Part shown: one piece after another, positions 26,178-35,719 of the stretch
Layout of the letters: each line of letters begins with the position of its first letter
Position numbering within the stretch: the first letter of the stretch is position 1
From: Flavobacteriia bacterium
GTDB taxonomy: Bacteria; Bacteroidota; Bacteroidia; Flavobacteriales_D; Crocinitomicaceae
Reading direction: 5' to 3'
Length of the DNA stretch: 64,000 nucleotides
Assembly: GCA_016183815.1 (NCBI GenBank)
Contig: JACPDW010000007.1
Coordinates: 186,001-250,000, forward strand
Made by a program: the position numbers and the translations under genes
Notes under the pieces: model-generated
Database searches by the model: none
Told to the model about the DNA's origin: nothing
What the model saw: the letters and a program-made list of their open reading frames with translations, nothing else

Positions 26178-26830
26178 ATATAAATGATTATTCTGCGGTC
26201 ATTTTTGACATGGACGGAGTATTGATTGATTCAGAACCTTTGTGGAAAATTGCTATGGAAGACGTTTTTCAATCCATTGGAGCTAATCTCCATAAAAAAG
26301 ATTTTGAAAAAACAGTAGGACTTCGAATAGATGAGGTAATTTCGTATTGGTACGAACAGACAAAGTGGGAGGGGGTTTCTCCAAAAGAAGTTTTAAACAG
26401 GATATTAGACAACATGTTGATTTTAATTGAAAAACATGGAAAACCATTGATTGGAGTTGTTGAAACTTTGTCTTTTCTACAAAAAAAAGGATTAAAAATT
26501 GGTTTATCTACTTCTTCTTACGAAGTATTAATTCAAAAAGTAATAGAAAAACTAGAGATAAAAAATTTTTTTAACGCCACACATTCGGCTGAAAAAGAAC
26601 GATATGGAAAACCACATCCCGATGTTTATTTACATACTGCAAAATTGCTTAATGTTTCTCCGCTCAAATGTTTAGTTATAGAAGACAGTTTAACAGGAAT
26701 TATTTCTGGAAAAGCTGCCCGTATGCAAGTTGTCTGTATCCCTGAAAAAACACATCAAATAAACCCAAAAATCCAGTTAGCTGATTTTATTTTTGAAAGT
26801 ATGAAAGAGTTCTTAATAGCAATTCAATAA
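26159..26830 (+). CDS. hxpB: HAD phosphatase, HxpB/beta-phosphoglucomutase-like
   Basis: 223 residues. Motif I VIFDMDGVLIDSEP (nucleophile Asp and acid/base Asp), a four-helix cap, motif II LSTSSYE, Lys in RYGKPHPDVYL, and the acidic motif VIEDSLTGI are all present. This is the subfamily that dephosphorylates hexitol or 2-deoxyglucose phosphates. The gene symbol follows family likeness; the real substrate cannot be told from sequence. Confidence 0.85.
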   Translation: MEKNKININDYSAVIFDMDGVLIDSEPLWKIAMEDVFQSIGANLHKKDFEKTVGLRIDEVISYWYEQTKWEGVSPKEVLNRILDNMLILIEKHGKPLIGVVETLSFLQKKGLKIGLSTSSYEVLIQKVIEKLEIKNFFNATHSAEKERYGKPHPDVYLHTAKLLNVSPLKCLVIEDSLTGIISGKAARMQVVCIPEKTHQINPKIQLADFIFESMKEFLIAIQ

Positions 26831-26938
26831 TCAATATTATTGTAAATTTAAAAATTTATCATTGACTTATTGCTAAAGTTAATTAAATCATTTATAAAGA
26901 AGAGTCATCTAATGAGTAAAATGTAAATTACACAAAAA

Positions 26939-27757
26939 TTAACCAAATAAAACACTTGATCCATAAGGGCTTTCAATTGGATTAACTATTAAAGTTGGAA
27001 TTTGAGCATCGTTTGTGATGATGTATTGTTCGTAATTTGCTGTTATTACCCCAAATAAATTATTTTGATTTAAATTCATGATTGCTATTAAATCCGCATC
27101 AACGGCAACAGCATGTTTTACAACTTCTTTATCAAAGCCACTTGAAGGGACAATTTTTGTTGTCATTTCCAAATTTCTTTCATTAAAAAATCTCTGAGCA
27201 AACTGTAAACTTGCATTGATTTGATGTTTTAAATACTCATCACTTTCATCAGGTGTAATAACGTGTACTTTTGATTTAAAATATTTTGCAATATTTGCAA
27301 CATAAGCAAGTTTTTGTTTGGTTTCTTTATTTAAATCAAGAGGCACAACAATATCGTCATATCCTGTAGGTTTGATAACTCTTTCTTGAACTACTATAAA
27401 AGGAACACTTGAATTAGTAATTACTTTTAAAGCGTGACTTCCAGTAATATGTTGCCACCCATGTCTTCCATGGGTACCCATAAAAATCAATTCAGCATGA
27501 TGTTCTGAAGCGACCTCTCCAATGTCTTCAAATATGTTTCCAACTCGAACAATTGGTTCAATTTCAATTGTTGTATCTTTTTGTTTGATTAGTTGATTTA
27601 ATTTATCTTCTGCTTCTTTAATTTTTTTATCCTTAGCCACTACGTGAAGTAAATATATTTTTGCCGATACAATTTTTGCTGTGGCAAGAGCATGGTCAAA
27701 AGCATTATCTGCGACAGATGAAAAATCGTGAGGAACTATAAAGTTTTTATTTTTCAT
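26939..27757 (-). CDS. Universal stress protein, two tandem Usp domains
   Basis: 272 residues made of two UspA folds (about 1-140 and 145-272). The first has the ATP-binding type loop GTHGRHGWQHITGS followed by VPFIVVQ. The second is less conserved (IAIMNLNQNNLFG). Tandem Usp proteins are common in Bacteroidota and respond to stress or energy limitation. It stands alone; a TAATTTTG box read on the minus strand lies about 45 nt upstream. Confidence 0.9.
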   Translation of the reverse strand: MKNKNFIVPHDFSSVADNAFDHALATAKIVSAKIYLLHVVAKDKKIKEAEDKLNQLIKQKDTTIEIEPIVRVGNIFEDIGEVASEHHAELIFMGTHGRHGWQHITGSHALKVITNSSVPFIVVQERVIKPTGYDDIVVPLDLNKETKQKLAYVANIAKYFKSKVHVITPDESDEYLKHQINASLQFAQRFFNERNLEMTTKIVPSSGFDKEVVKHAVAVDADLIAIMNLNQNNLFGVITANYEQYIITNDAQIPTLIVNPIESPYGSSVLFG

Positions 27758-27840
27758 AAATGGTGTTTTAAAATCAATAGTTTAATTTAAAAAACTTGTA
27801 CAAAATTAGGTATAATTCTTAAATCTTTTATTTAGTTTAA

Positions 27841-29142
27841 TCAGTTAATAAAAATTTCATCTAAGCCATTACAAATAATCTTTGATGCTTCATTCAACTT
27901 TTCTACGGTATGAGCTGCTGAAACAAAACCCACTTCATAGGCACTTGGACCAAAGTAAACACCATTGTCTAATAACTTATGATAAAGCAAATTAAATTGA
28001 CTAGTATCACCAGAAATTTCTTCTGCGGTGTAAATGTGTTTTTTAGTACTGAAATTAAACCAAAAAATAGAGGCAATACTCATCATATTAACAGGATAAG
28101 CGTTTTTTTGACAATGAGATTGAATACTTTCAACAAAGTATTTTGTTTTCTTTTCTAACTCCTCATAAAAATTAGGTTTTAAACATTCTTCTAATTGAGC
28201 TATTCCTGCCGACATAGCTACAGGATTGCCAGATAGAGTACCCGCTTGATAAACAGGGCCATCAGGAGAAATATTTGACATTATCTCTTCAGAAGCACCA
28301 TACGCTCCAACAGGCAAACCACCACCAATTATTTTACCATAACAAACAATATCAGGTTTTATATCGTAATATCCTGCAGCACCAGTAAATCCTACTCTAA
28401 ATCCTGAGATTACTTCATCAAAAATCAGTAAAGAATTTTCTTCTGTACAAAGTGTTCTTAATTCATGTAAATACTCTTTATCTTGAATTAACAAACCGTT
28501 ATTTGCAGGTATTGGTTCAATGATTATACAGGCAATTTCATCTTTATTTTCCTTAAAAGCTCTTTTAACTGTTTCAATATCATGGAGAGGTAAAACAATA
28601 GTTTGATTAGCAAAAGATTCAGGGACTCCAGCACTTGAAGAAGTACCTAAAGTTACTAAACCACTTCCAGCTTTTACAAGTAATGAATCGGAGTGTCCGT
28701 GATAACAACCATCAAATTTTATAATTTTATTTCTTTTGGTAAATCCTCTTGCTAATCTGAGTGCAGACATTACAGCTTCTGTTCCAGAACTTACAAAACG
28801 TAATTTATCAATAAAAGTGATTTCCTTTAAAATTAATTCAGCCAATTCATTTTCCAAGTAAGTAGGAGCTCCAAAACTAGACCCGCTTTTTAAAGTGTAC
28901 ACAATTTTTTCAAAAACCTTAGGGTGATTGTGTCCTAAAATTAAAGGTCCCCAGCTACAACAAAAATCAATGTATTGATTGTCGTCTTCATCCCATATAT
29001 GGCAACCCTCTCCACTTTTAATGAATAAAGGGGTTCCACCCACCGATCTAAAAGCCCTAACAGGAGAGTTTACCCCCCCAGGAAAATACTTTTTAGCTTT
29101 GATAAATAACTCTTCAGAGTTCTTTTGAATTCTTTTTTCCAT
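27841..29142 (-). CDS. hemL: Glutamate-1-semialdehyde 2,1-aminomutase
   Basis: 433 residues, full length. A PLP-dependent class III aminotransferase fold with Lys270 in CYGKIIGGGLPVGAYG, the phosphate-binding SSGTEAVM segment and LIFDEVISGFR with the conserved Asp. It converts glutamate-1-semialdehyde to 5-aminolevulinate in the C5 pathway to tetrapyrroles. It is transcribed alone from a strong promoter (29151-29183). Confidence 0.97.
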   Translation of the reverse strand: MEKRIQKNSEELFIKAKKYFPGGVNSPVRAFRSVGGTPLFIKSGEGCHIWDEDDNQYIDFCCSWGPLILGHNHPKVFEKIVYTLKSGSSFGAPTYLENELAELILKEITFIDKLRFVSSGTEAVMSALRLARGFTKRNKIIKFDGCYHGHSDSLLVKAGSGLVTLGTSSSAGVPESFANQTIVLPLHDIETVKRAFKENKDEIACIIIEPIPANNGLLIQDKEYLHELRTLCTEENSLLIFDEVISGFRVGFTGAAGYYDIKPDIVCYGKIIGGGLPVGAYGASEEIMSNISPDGPVYQAGTLSGNPVAMSAGIAQLEECLKPNFYEELEKKTKYFVESIQSHCQKNAYPVNMMSIASIFWFNFSTKKHIYTAEEISGDTSQFNLLYHKLLDNGVYFGPSAYEVGFVSAAHTVEKLNEASKIICNGLDEIFIN

Positions 29143-29150
29143 ATTCTCTG

Positions 29151-29183
29151 CAAACGTACTATTTTTTTAATATTAAAGCAAAA
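29151..29183 (-). promoter_or_regulatory. hemL promoter with near-leaderless start
   Basis: Read on the minus strand: TTTTG (29179-29183), exactly 20 nt, then TACGTTTG (29151-29158), a textbook Bacteroidota -33/-7 pair. The hemL ATG begins 8 nt after the box, so the mRNA leader would be only a few bases. Confidence 0.7.
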
Positions 29184-29299
29184 TTAACTGAAAATATACT
29201 TAAAACCGAATCTTTGTTTTAATGTCTTTAAACATTTTTTCTAAATGAATATAAGTATTAAATAATCTAAAATTGATAATTTTGTGGTTTTTAAAAAAC

Positions 29300-29941
29300 A
29301 TGAAAATCGACAAACAAACTTTTGATCACGCAGAGGCAATTTTATTTGATTTAGGTGGAGTGATTTTAAATATTGATTACAACAAAACAGCGGAAGAGTT
29401 TAAAAATTTAGGATTAACACAATTCGACGAGTTGTATTCCCAAGCAAAACAAGAAGGTTTGTTTGATGAGTTAGAAATGGGCAAAATTAATGGTCAAACT
29501 TTCGTTCAACATATAAAAAAACTTTCACCTTCACAGGTAAATGAATTTCAAATAATTCATGCTTGGAATGCTATGTTGCTTGATTTACCAAAAGAAAATT
29601 TAGCGTTTTTATCTCAAATAAATAAGAAAAAAAGATCTTTTTTATTTAGTAATACCAACGAAATTCACTTGCTTGAGTTTAATAAGAAAATAAAAGAAAA
29701 TCATAGCGTTCCTAACCTTAATTCTTTTTTTGAAAAGACCTATTATTCCCATATTTTTGGTCATCGCAAGCCAAACCCTGATGGTTTTATTGCAATTTGC
29801 AAAGAAAACAAACTTGAGTTTGACAAATTAATTTTCATTGATGACAGTATTCAACACATTGAAAGTGCTAAAAAGTTGGGAATAAATGCTTTTTTATTTG
29901 AAAAAACAGATAAATTGACTTCTATTATTGAGTTAGATTAA
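29300..29941 (+). CDS. HAD-superfamily hydrolase (YihX-like)
   Basis: 213 residues from ATG 29300; an in-frame TTG at 29273 is less likely. Motif I ILFDLGGVILNID, motif II FLFSNTNE, Lys in HRKPNPDGF and FIDDSIQHI are all present, with an alpha-helical cap of the HAD-IA type. These enzymes remove phosphate from small sugar phosphates such as glucose-1-phosphate. Its 3' end overlaps dxs by 4 nt in convergent orientation. A TAATTTTG box lies at 29277-29284. Confidence 0.88.
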   Translation: MKIDKQTFDHAEAILFDLGGVILNIDYNKTAEEFKNLGLTQFDELYSQAKQEGLFDELEMGKINGQTFVQHIKKLSPSQVNEFQIIHAWNAMLLDLPKENLAFLSQINKKKRSFLFSNTNEIHLLEFNKKIKENHSVPNLNSFFEKTYYSHIFGHRKPNPDGFIAICKENKLEFDKLIFIDDSIQHIESAKKLGINAFLFEKTDKLTSIIELD

Positions 29942-31890
29942 CCTGCTTGAGATTGTATTTTTTTCAAAGAAAATTGAAGCATTTTGTCGATTTGTTTGAT
30001 TATTCCTTTTTTATCAAAACCACATTCTGCTTGTAATTCTTCTGGTGTTCCATGATGGATATATTGGTCTGGAATACCTAATCGTGCAACTTGAGCAGAA
30101 TAATTTTGATCTGCCATAAATTCCAAAACAGCACTTCCCATGCCTCCCATCAGACAACCATCTTCAACACAAATGACTTTATTAAACTTAGTGAATACTT
30201 CATGTAGCAACACCTCATCTATGGGTTTGACAAATCTCATGTCATAATGTGCTATCGATAAATTATTTGTTTGACTCAATTCTTCGATGGAATCAGCGAC
30301 TGTATTACCCACATGACCGATACTTAAAATGGCTAAATCTTGACCATTTTTAATTCTTCGACCCGTTCCTATTTTTATTTCTTTAAAAGCTTTTTTCCAA
30401 TCTGTTAAAACGCCATTTCCTCTTGGATAACGTATAGAAAAAGGCCCATTATTGTTTAGTTGAGCGGTGTACATTAAATTTCTTAATTCTTCTTCATTCA
30501 TTGGAGCACTAACAATCATATTTGGAATGGAACGCATGTAAGCCAAATCGTAAGCTCCATGATGAGTTGCTCCGTCAGCACCAACTAGTCCACCACGGTC
30601 AAGACAAAAAACTACATGAAGGTTTTGTAATGCGACATCGTGAATAACTTGGTCGTAAGCCCTTTGCATGAAAGAAGAATAAATATTACAAAAAGGTATT
30701 AGTCCTTGAGTTGCCAAACCAGCAGAAAAGGTAACGGCATGTTGTTCGGCTATTCCCACATCAAATGTTCTGTGAGGCATGGCTTTCATCATTAAGTTTA
30801 ATGAACATCCAGAGGGCATCGCTGGTGTAATACCCATTATCTTTTCATTTTTTTCTGCCAACTCAACTATAGTATGACCAAAAACATCTTGATATTTAGG
30901 CGGTTCAGGTGATTTAGGAATAATTTTTACAATTTCTCCAGTTTCTTTATTAAAAACTCCAGGAGCATGCCATTTTGTGGGATTTCCTTCTTCAGAAAAT
31001 TTATATCCTTTTCCCTTCACTGTTAAACAGTGTAAAATTTTTGGACCTGGAATGTCTTTTAAATCTTCTAAAACTTTTGCTAGACCAATTACATCGTGTC
31101 CGTCAACTGGACCAAAATATCTAAAATTTAATGATTCAAATAAATTACTTTGTTTTAATAATGTGGCTTTTAAAGCGTGGGTAATTTTTGATGCAACAGA
31201 ACGTGCGTCTGGACCAAATTTCGATATTTTACCTAATAATTTCCACACCTCATCTTTCATTTTATTGTAAGTGTGAGAAGTGGTAATGTCCGTTAAATAC
31301 TCTTTTAATGCACCTACATTTGGGTCAATAGACATACAGTTGTCGTTTAAAACGACCAATAAATTTGCGTCTTTTTCAAAACCTGCATGATTTAAACCTT
31401 CAAAAGCAAGCCCAGCAGTCATGGCTCCGTCACCAATAACTGCAATATGTTGTCTTTTTTTATCCCCTAAATAACGATTAGCAACAGCCATTCCTAATGC
31501 CGCTGAAATTGATGTTGAAGAATGACCCACGCCAAAAGTATCGTATTCGCTTTCAGAACGTTTTGGAAATCCAGAAATACCTCCTTTAATTCTATTTGTA
31601 GAAAATTGGTCTTTTCTTTCACAAAGGATTTTATGACCATAAGCTTGGTGACCAACATCCCAAATCAATTGATCATAAGGGGTTTGAAATATGTAATGCA
31701 GTGCAACAGTAAGTTCAACAACGCCAAGACTTGCACCAAAATGACTATTTCCTATTTCAGAAATAACATCAATAATATACTGCCTCAATTCATCTGACAC
31801 TTGTGGTAAATCTTCTTTTTTAAACTTACTTCGTAAATCTAAAGGAGTTTGAATTTGACTTAAAAGTGGCCCGGCAATATATTTAGACAT
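29938..31890 (-). CDS. dxs: 1-deoxy-D-xylulose-5-phosphate synthase
   Basis: 650 residues, full length. It condenses pyruvate and glyceraldehyde-3-phosphate to DXP, the first step of the non-mevalonate isoprenoid pathway. Visible marks are the TPP-binding GDGAMTAGLAFEGLNHAG, WDVGHQAYGHKIL, the transketolase pyrimidine domain with GIAEQHAVTFSAGLA, and the C-terminal IRYPRGNG. A -7 box (TAATTTTG on the minus strand, 31908-31915) overlaps the stop of the GT9 gene upstream, so dxs may have its own start as well as read-through. Confidence 0.97.
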   Translation of the reverse strand: MSKYIAGPLLSQIQTPLDLRSKFKKEDLPQVSDELRQYIIDVISEIGNSHFGASLGVVELTVALHYIFQTPYDQLIWDVGHQAYGHKILCERKDQFSTNRIKGGISGFPKRSESEYDTFGVGHSSTSISAALGMAVANRYLGDKKRQHIAVIGDGAMTAGLAFEGLNHAGFEKDANLLVVLNDNCMSIDPNVGALKEYLTDITTSHTYNKMKDEVWKLLGKISKFGPDARSVASKITHALKATLLKQSNLFESLNFRYFGPVDGHDVIGLAKVLEDLKDIPGPKILHCLTVKGKGYKFSEEGNPTKWHAPGVFNKETGEIVKIIPKSPEPPKYQDVFGHTIVELAEKNEKIMGITPAMPSGCSLNLMMKAMPHRTFDVGIAEQHAVTFSAGLATQGLIPFCNIYSSFMQRAYDQVIHDVALQNLHVVFCLDRGGLVGADGATHHGAYDLAYMRSIPNMIVSAPMNEEELRNLMYTAQLNNNGPFSIRYPRGNGVLTDWKKAFKEIKIGTGRRIKNGQDLAILSIGHVGNTVADSIEELSQTNNLSIAHYDMRFVKPIDEVLLHEVFTKFNKVICVEDGCLMGGMGSAVLEFMADQNYSAQVARLGIPDQYIHHGTPEELQAECGFDKKGIIKQIDKMLQFSLKKIQSQAG

Positions 31891-31912
31891 TTTTCACTTT
31901 GAATACGCAAAA

Positions 31913-32902
31913 TTACAAAAATTTTTTAATATGCTCGTAAACCGATTGCATATTAAGTTCTCCACACATAAAATGCTTTTTAGGACAAGCTTTAAAACCG
32001 TGTAATCCACAGGGTTTACATGAGGGTTTTGGTGTTTTCTCAAAAATAAATGAAAGGTCACTTAATGGGGTAAAACCAAATGTAGTTGATGTTGAACAAA
32101 AGAAAGCTGTACATGGAGCGTTCATTGCTGAAGCTATATGCATTGGCCCTGAATCGTTTACGAAATTCATTTTTGCTGTTTTCACCAATGAAGCAACTTG
32201 CAAAAGAGTAAAAAATCCAGAGATGTTTTCACTGTTGCTATGAGTTGTTTTTGCCTTAATTTCTTCACACAAATCAAAATCAGATTTTGAACCCAAAAGA
32301 AGTATTTTTATTGAAGAATCGAAATGGTTACATAATTCAATCCACTTTTCTTTTGGCAATTGTTTTGTAAACCAAACAGAAGCTGGAAAAATACAGATAT
32401 AGTTGTTTTTTCTATACTTTTCTACGGCATTATCGTCTTGAATTGAAGGAAATAAACTTGGTTTTTTGGAAGAAAAATTCCCATGGTGTTGAATACAACA
32501 CAAATTTCTATCAACTTCATGCCAATTTTCTTTATATTGATGAATAATTTTGTGTTGATAAAAAATTGAAAACGGATTTTTTTTAAATCCAGTTAGATTT
32601 TTTGCACCTGATAAAACGCTAATTAAACCACTACTTCCAAAGCGATGGAGATTGATTATTTCATCATATTTTCTACTTCTAAATTGTTTAATTAATGAAA
32701 ATAGAGCTTTCCATTTGTTTTTTTTATCAAACGTATATACTTGCCTTAAATTCGGATTATTTGCAATAATTGATTCGTTGCCCTTCCTTAGTAAAAAATC
32801 TATTTCACAGGCTGGATATTTTTCAGCAAGAGCAGAAATTAGAGGCGTTGCTAATATAACATCGCCCAAAAATGCGGTTTGTATAATTAAAAACTTTTGC
32901 AT
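31913..32902 (-). CDS. Family 9 glycosyltransferase (heptosyltransferase-like)
   Basis: 329 residues, a paralogue of the GT9 at 24368. It starts QKFLIIQTAFLGDVILATPL, has the nucleotide-sugar site region MNFVNDSGPMHIASAM and the same C-terminal cysteine patch (CKPCGLHGFKACPKKHFMC). It probably acts in lipopolysaccharide core or other surface glycan assembly. It lies 22 nt upstream of dxs on the same strand. Confidence 0.88.
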   Translation of the reverse strand: MQKFLIIQTAFLGDVILATPLISALAEKYPACEIDFLLRKGNESIIANNPNLRQVYTFDKKNKWKALFSLIKQFRSRKYDEIINLHRFGSSGLISVLSGAKNLTGFKKNPFSIFYQHKIIHQYKENWHEVDRNLCCIQHHGNFSSKKPSLFPSIQDDNAVEKYRKNNYICIFPASVWFTKQLPKEKWIELCNHFDSSIKILLLGSKSDFDLCEEIKAKTTHSNSENISGFFTLLQVASLVKTAKMNFVNDSGPMHIASAMNAPCTAFFCSTSTTFGFTPLSDLSFIFEKTPKPSCKPCGLHGFKACPKKHFMCGELNMQSVYEHIKKFL

Positions 32903-33006
32903 TATATCATGTAAAATTAGATTAAAAAATGTTGAAACGAGATTATGTAATTAAATTAAAAAAATTTTCTTTATGTTTGCATGATTTGTAAATCAAAAAC
33001 AAAAAA

Positions 33007-33636
33007 ATGTTAGACAAACTAAACGAAATAGAAATCAGGGTATTAGGTGTTTTAATAGAAAAAAGTAAAACAACACCTGAGTATTATCCTTTAACTTTAA
33101 ATGCCTTAATTACAGCGTGTAATCAAAAAACGTCAAGAAATCCTGTGATGCAATTAGCCGAAGAAGAAGTTATTGAAGCTTTAGATTCATTAAAGAAAAA
33201 ACAACTTATTGCTCATGTTATTGGGGCTTCAGGAAGTAGAGCATTAAAATATAGACATACTCTTGCAGTAAAACACCCTTTAGATCCCGCTGAAATAAGT
33301 GTTCTTTGTTTACTTTTTTTAAGAGGCCCACTTACTTCAGGGGAGATAAACAGCAATTCATCGAGATTGTTTGAATTTGATTCTTTACAAGAAGTACAAG
33401 AAACAATTGAACAATTAAAAAATTACACACCACCATTTGTATTGACTTTAGAAAGAAAACCTGGTCAAAAAGAAGATCGTCACTTTCACTGTTTTACTGA
33501 TGAAATTCCTCTTATTAGTGAGTCCAATCATTATGAAGACTCAACAAAAAATGAAAAAATTTTGGCTTTAGAGACTAAAGTTCAAGAATTATCAGAAAAA
33601 ATAGAAAAAATATACCGTGAGTTAGGGCTGGAGTAA
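33007..33636 (+). CDS. yceH: YceH-family protein (DUF480)
   Basis: 209 residues with two winged-helix-like halves typical of YceH: LNEIEIRVLGVLIEKSKTTPEYYPLTLNAL near the start (given here only as position 4-33 in outline) and LDPAEISVLCLLFLRGPLTSGEI in the middle, ending in a coiled coil (LETKVQELSEKIEKIY). The family is conserved and soluble; its biochemical role is not settled. A TATGTTTG box at 32972-32979 lies 27 nt upstream. Confidence 0.92.
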   Translation: MLDKLNEIEIRVLGVLIEKSKTTPEYYPLTLNALITACNQKTSRNPVMQLAEEEVIEALDSLKKKQLIAHVIGASGSRALKYRHTLAVKHPLDPAEISVLCLLFLRGPLTSGEINSNSSRLFEFDSLQEVQETIEQLKNYTPPFVLTLERKPGQKEDRHFHCFTDEIPLISESNHYEDSTKNEKILALETKVQELSEKIEKIYRELGLE

Positions 33637-33673
33637 CTAATCAAACAGTGAAGCATACATAAGTTACTAAGGA

Positions 33674-35026
33674 TTATAGATTGTCCAAAAGATAGATAAA
33701 TGAGGTAATTGCAGCACACCCCAGTTCTAATTCTCGTTTGTTTACAGCTTCAAAAACATCACTTTCTGCATGATGGAAATCAAAATATCTTTGAGAATCA
33801 GGCACAAAACCAAAGAGTAAAATATCAGGATACATTTTTTTAAGGGGATTGATGTCAACACCACCGTATCCCTTTTCAAACTCATATACTTCGTATGGTT
33901 TATATAAAGAATACAAATTTATTTTTTCTTTGATCAGATTAAAATTTCCATCACAACTAAACCCTTTCGGCGTAAACCCCCCCCTGTCACTTTCAAGGGC
34001 AAAAATATGTTTTTCTCCTTTATTTTTTACCCATTCAGCATATCCTAATCCACCTTTGTTGCCGTTTTCTTCATTCATAAAAAAAACGACTCTTAAAGTA
34101 TGTTGAGGTTTGTAGTTTAATGCTTTTAAAACACGTAATGCTTCAAGGCAATGAATGACACCAGCCCCATCGTCATGCGCACCTTCTCCCACATCCCAAG
34201 AATCCAAATGCCCACCAAAAGTGATAATTTCATTTGGCAATTTTGTTCCTGTAATTTCAGCAATAACATTATAACTTGTAACCTCTTCACCTGAAAAGCA
34301 ATCCATTTCCCAAAACAGTTCAATTTTCCCAATAATATTTTGAAGCAGTTCTGCATCGGAGGTACTGACAGCAGCGGCTGGGATTTTTTTTACATTATCG
34401 TCATAATGCATAGACCCAGTATGAGGATGAGTATCAATCCCAGAGGCCAAAGAACGAATTAAAACCCCTTTTGCTCCCTTTTTTGCTCCTTCGATGGCAC
34501 CCTCTCCTCTAATGGAATAACAACCACCGTATGCTTTGAAAGTATTGATGTCTTTTTGATCAAAAGTTTGATTTAAAAATACAATTTTCCCTTCTACATT
34601 TTTTGGATTTGCTTTTTTTAATTCATCTAAATTTTGAAAAATGACAAGTTCGCCAGAAAGTAAACCATTGGTAGAAACGGATCCACCTAAAGCTAGGATA
34701 TGTAAGGGTATCCATTCTTTTTCTTTTTTTATCCAAGCTGTTTCCTTATTGCCTCTTTTCCAAACGGGAACTTTAATTTCTTGTTTATATACTTTATCAA
34801 AGCCATATGAGTTCATTTTTTCCTCACTCCAAAACACGGACATTTGTGCTTGTGGTGAACCTGAAAGTCTTGGACCAATTTCCTTACATAATGAACGTAA
34901 ATCTTCATAGGAATGACCTTTTTCTAAACACTCATCGTAAATCTTTCGTATAAAAAGAGAATCATTCTGAGAAAACTCTAAAAAGGGAAGAAGAATTAAG
35001 ATTAAAATCCAATTTTGTTTTAACAT
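33674..35026 (-). CDS. Secreted M28-family zinc peptidase (carboxypeptidase Q-like)
   Basis: 450 residues with a signal peptide (NWILILILLPFLEFSQ). It has a PA-type insert near the middle and a M28 catalytic domain. Zinc ligands and catalytic residues appear in order: His/Asp in GGHLDSWDVG, Asp in GAHDDGAG, Glu pair in FMNEENGNKG, Asp in ALESDRGG and His in DFHHAESD. It resembles plasma glutamate carboxypeptidase-type dipeptidases that feed peptide uptake. It converges on yceH with 37 nt between the stops. Confidence 0.92.
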   Translation of the reverse strand: MLKQNWILILILLPFLEFSQNDSLFIRKIYDECLEKGHSYEDLRSLCKEIGPRLSGSPQAQMSVFWSEEKMNSYGFDKVYKQEIKVPVWKRGNKETAWIKKEKEWIPLHILALGGSVSTNGLLSGELVIFQNLDELKKANPKNVEGKIVFLNQTFDQKDINTFKAYGGCYSIRGEGAIEGAKKGAKGVLIRSLASGIDTHPHTGSMHYDDNVKKIPAAAVSTSDAELLQNIIGKIELFWEMDCFSGEEVTSYNVIAEITGTKLPNEIITFGGHLDSWDVGEGAHDDGAGVIHCLEALRVLKALNYKPQHTLRVVFFMNEENGNKGGLGYAEWVKNKGEKHIFALESDRGGFTPKGFSCDGNFNLIKEKINLYSLYKPYEVYEFEKGYGGVDINPLKKMYPDILLFGFVPDSQRYFDFHHAESDVFEAVNKRELELGCAAITSFIYLLDNL

Positions 35027-35119
35027 TTTTATTTCAAAATTATTATTAAATCTTTTAGTGAAGATAAAAACAACTAAAAATAAGTAATATGTACTATTGA
35101 AAATTGAATATGGGGCAAA

Positions 35120-35440
35120 AATTTAGCCACGGATTACACAGATTTACACGGATTAGGTTTGTAGAATGAGTATTTTATTACATAAGATTAAATCGCAAAA
35201 TTTCCTTGATTACATTGATATTATTTGTTTCTGCGAGTATCTGCGAAAAGAATCTGCGAGTATCTACGGGAAAAAAATTTAGGTTCTCCCGCTGATTACG
35301 CTGAAAAAAGACGTTGAAAAACGCAGATTAATTAAATATTGCCACGGATTACACAGATTAAAACGAATCGAAAAAATTGGGTAATGGAATTAACGATTGA
35401 AATTATTTTTGCTACGAATTTCACAGATTGAAAGAGTTTT
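35120..35440. repeat. Cluster of interspersed 'gccacggattacacag' repeats
   Basis: Within the 693-bp gene-free stretch 35027-35719, at least five related short units follow each other: gccacggattacacagattt at 35126, a ctgcgagtatctgcgaaaag unit with a second partial copy near 35232-35270, ctcccgctgattacgctgaa near 35286, gccacggattacacagatta at 35341, and a degenerate gctacgaatttcacagattg near 35411. Two further copies in reverse orientation lie at 39576 and 40251. Such GC-richer, stop-rich units stand out from the AT-rich surroundings. I recall similar repeats scattered in many Bacteroidota genomes. They are non-coding and no transposase is near. Confidence 0.8.
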
Positions 35441-35466
35441 GTGGATAGGAGTTATATAAGATATCT

Positions 35467-35593
35467 TTAAAATTTCATTTTCAAAAAAGCAATCATTTCA
35501 TCTTTTTCTTTAAGGCGGTTTTCATATTGTTCAATCAGTTTTTCAGGTATCATCACAAAATAACTGTTAATAATCACATAAAAATCTCTTCTT
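35467..35593 (-). pseudogene. Short remnant of a helical protein tail
   Basis: On the minus strand an open stretch ends in IPEKLIEQYENRLKEKDEM and a few more residues before the stop at 35467. About 40 nt further upstream a second frame reads HDAFYEKEEIFM. The two may be parts of one reading frame joined by a frameshift. The charged coiled-coil end resembles the tail of some helix-turn-helix regulators, but only a short piece remains and the identity is uncertain. Confidence 0.35.
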
Positions 35594-35719
35594 TTTCATA
35601 AAAAGCATCATGCAAAATAAAAATTTTTACCAATTTTACAGTTTAATTATTGAATTTTTTAAAATTCATTATCTATTTGAAGATAGAATTTATGAAAGAT
35701 TTACAAAAATATAACTTTT

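Noticed and set aside
35120-35440. CRISPR array
   Set aside because: Units differ in length and spacing and there are no uniform spacers or cas genes.
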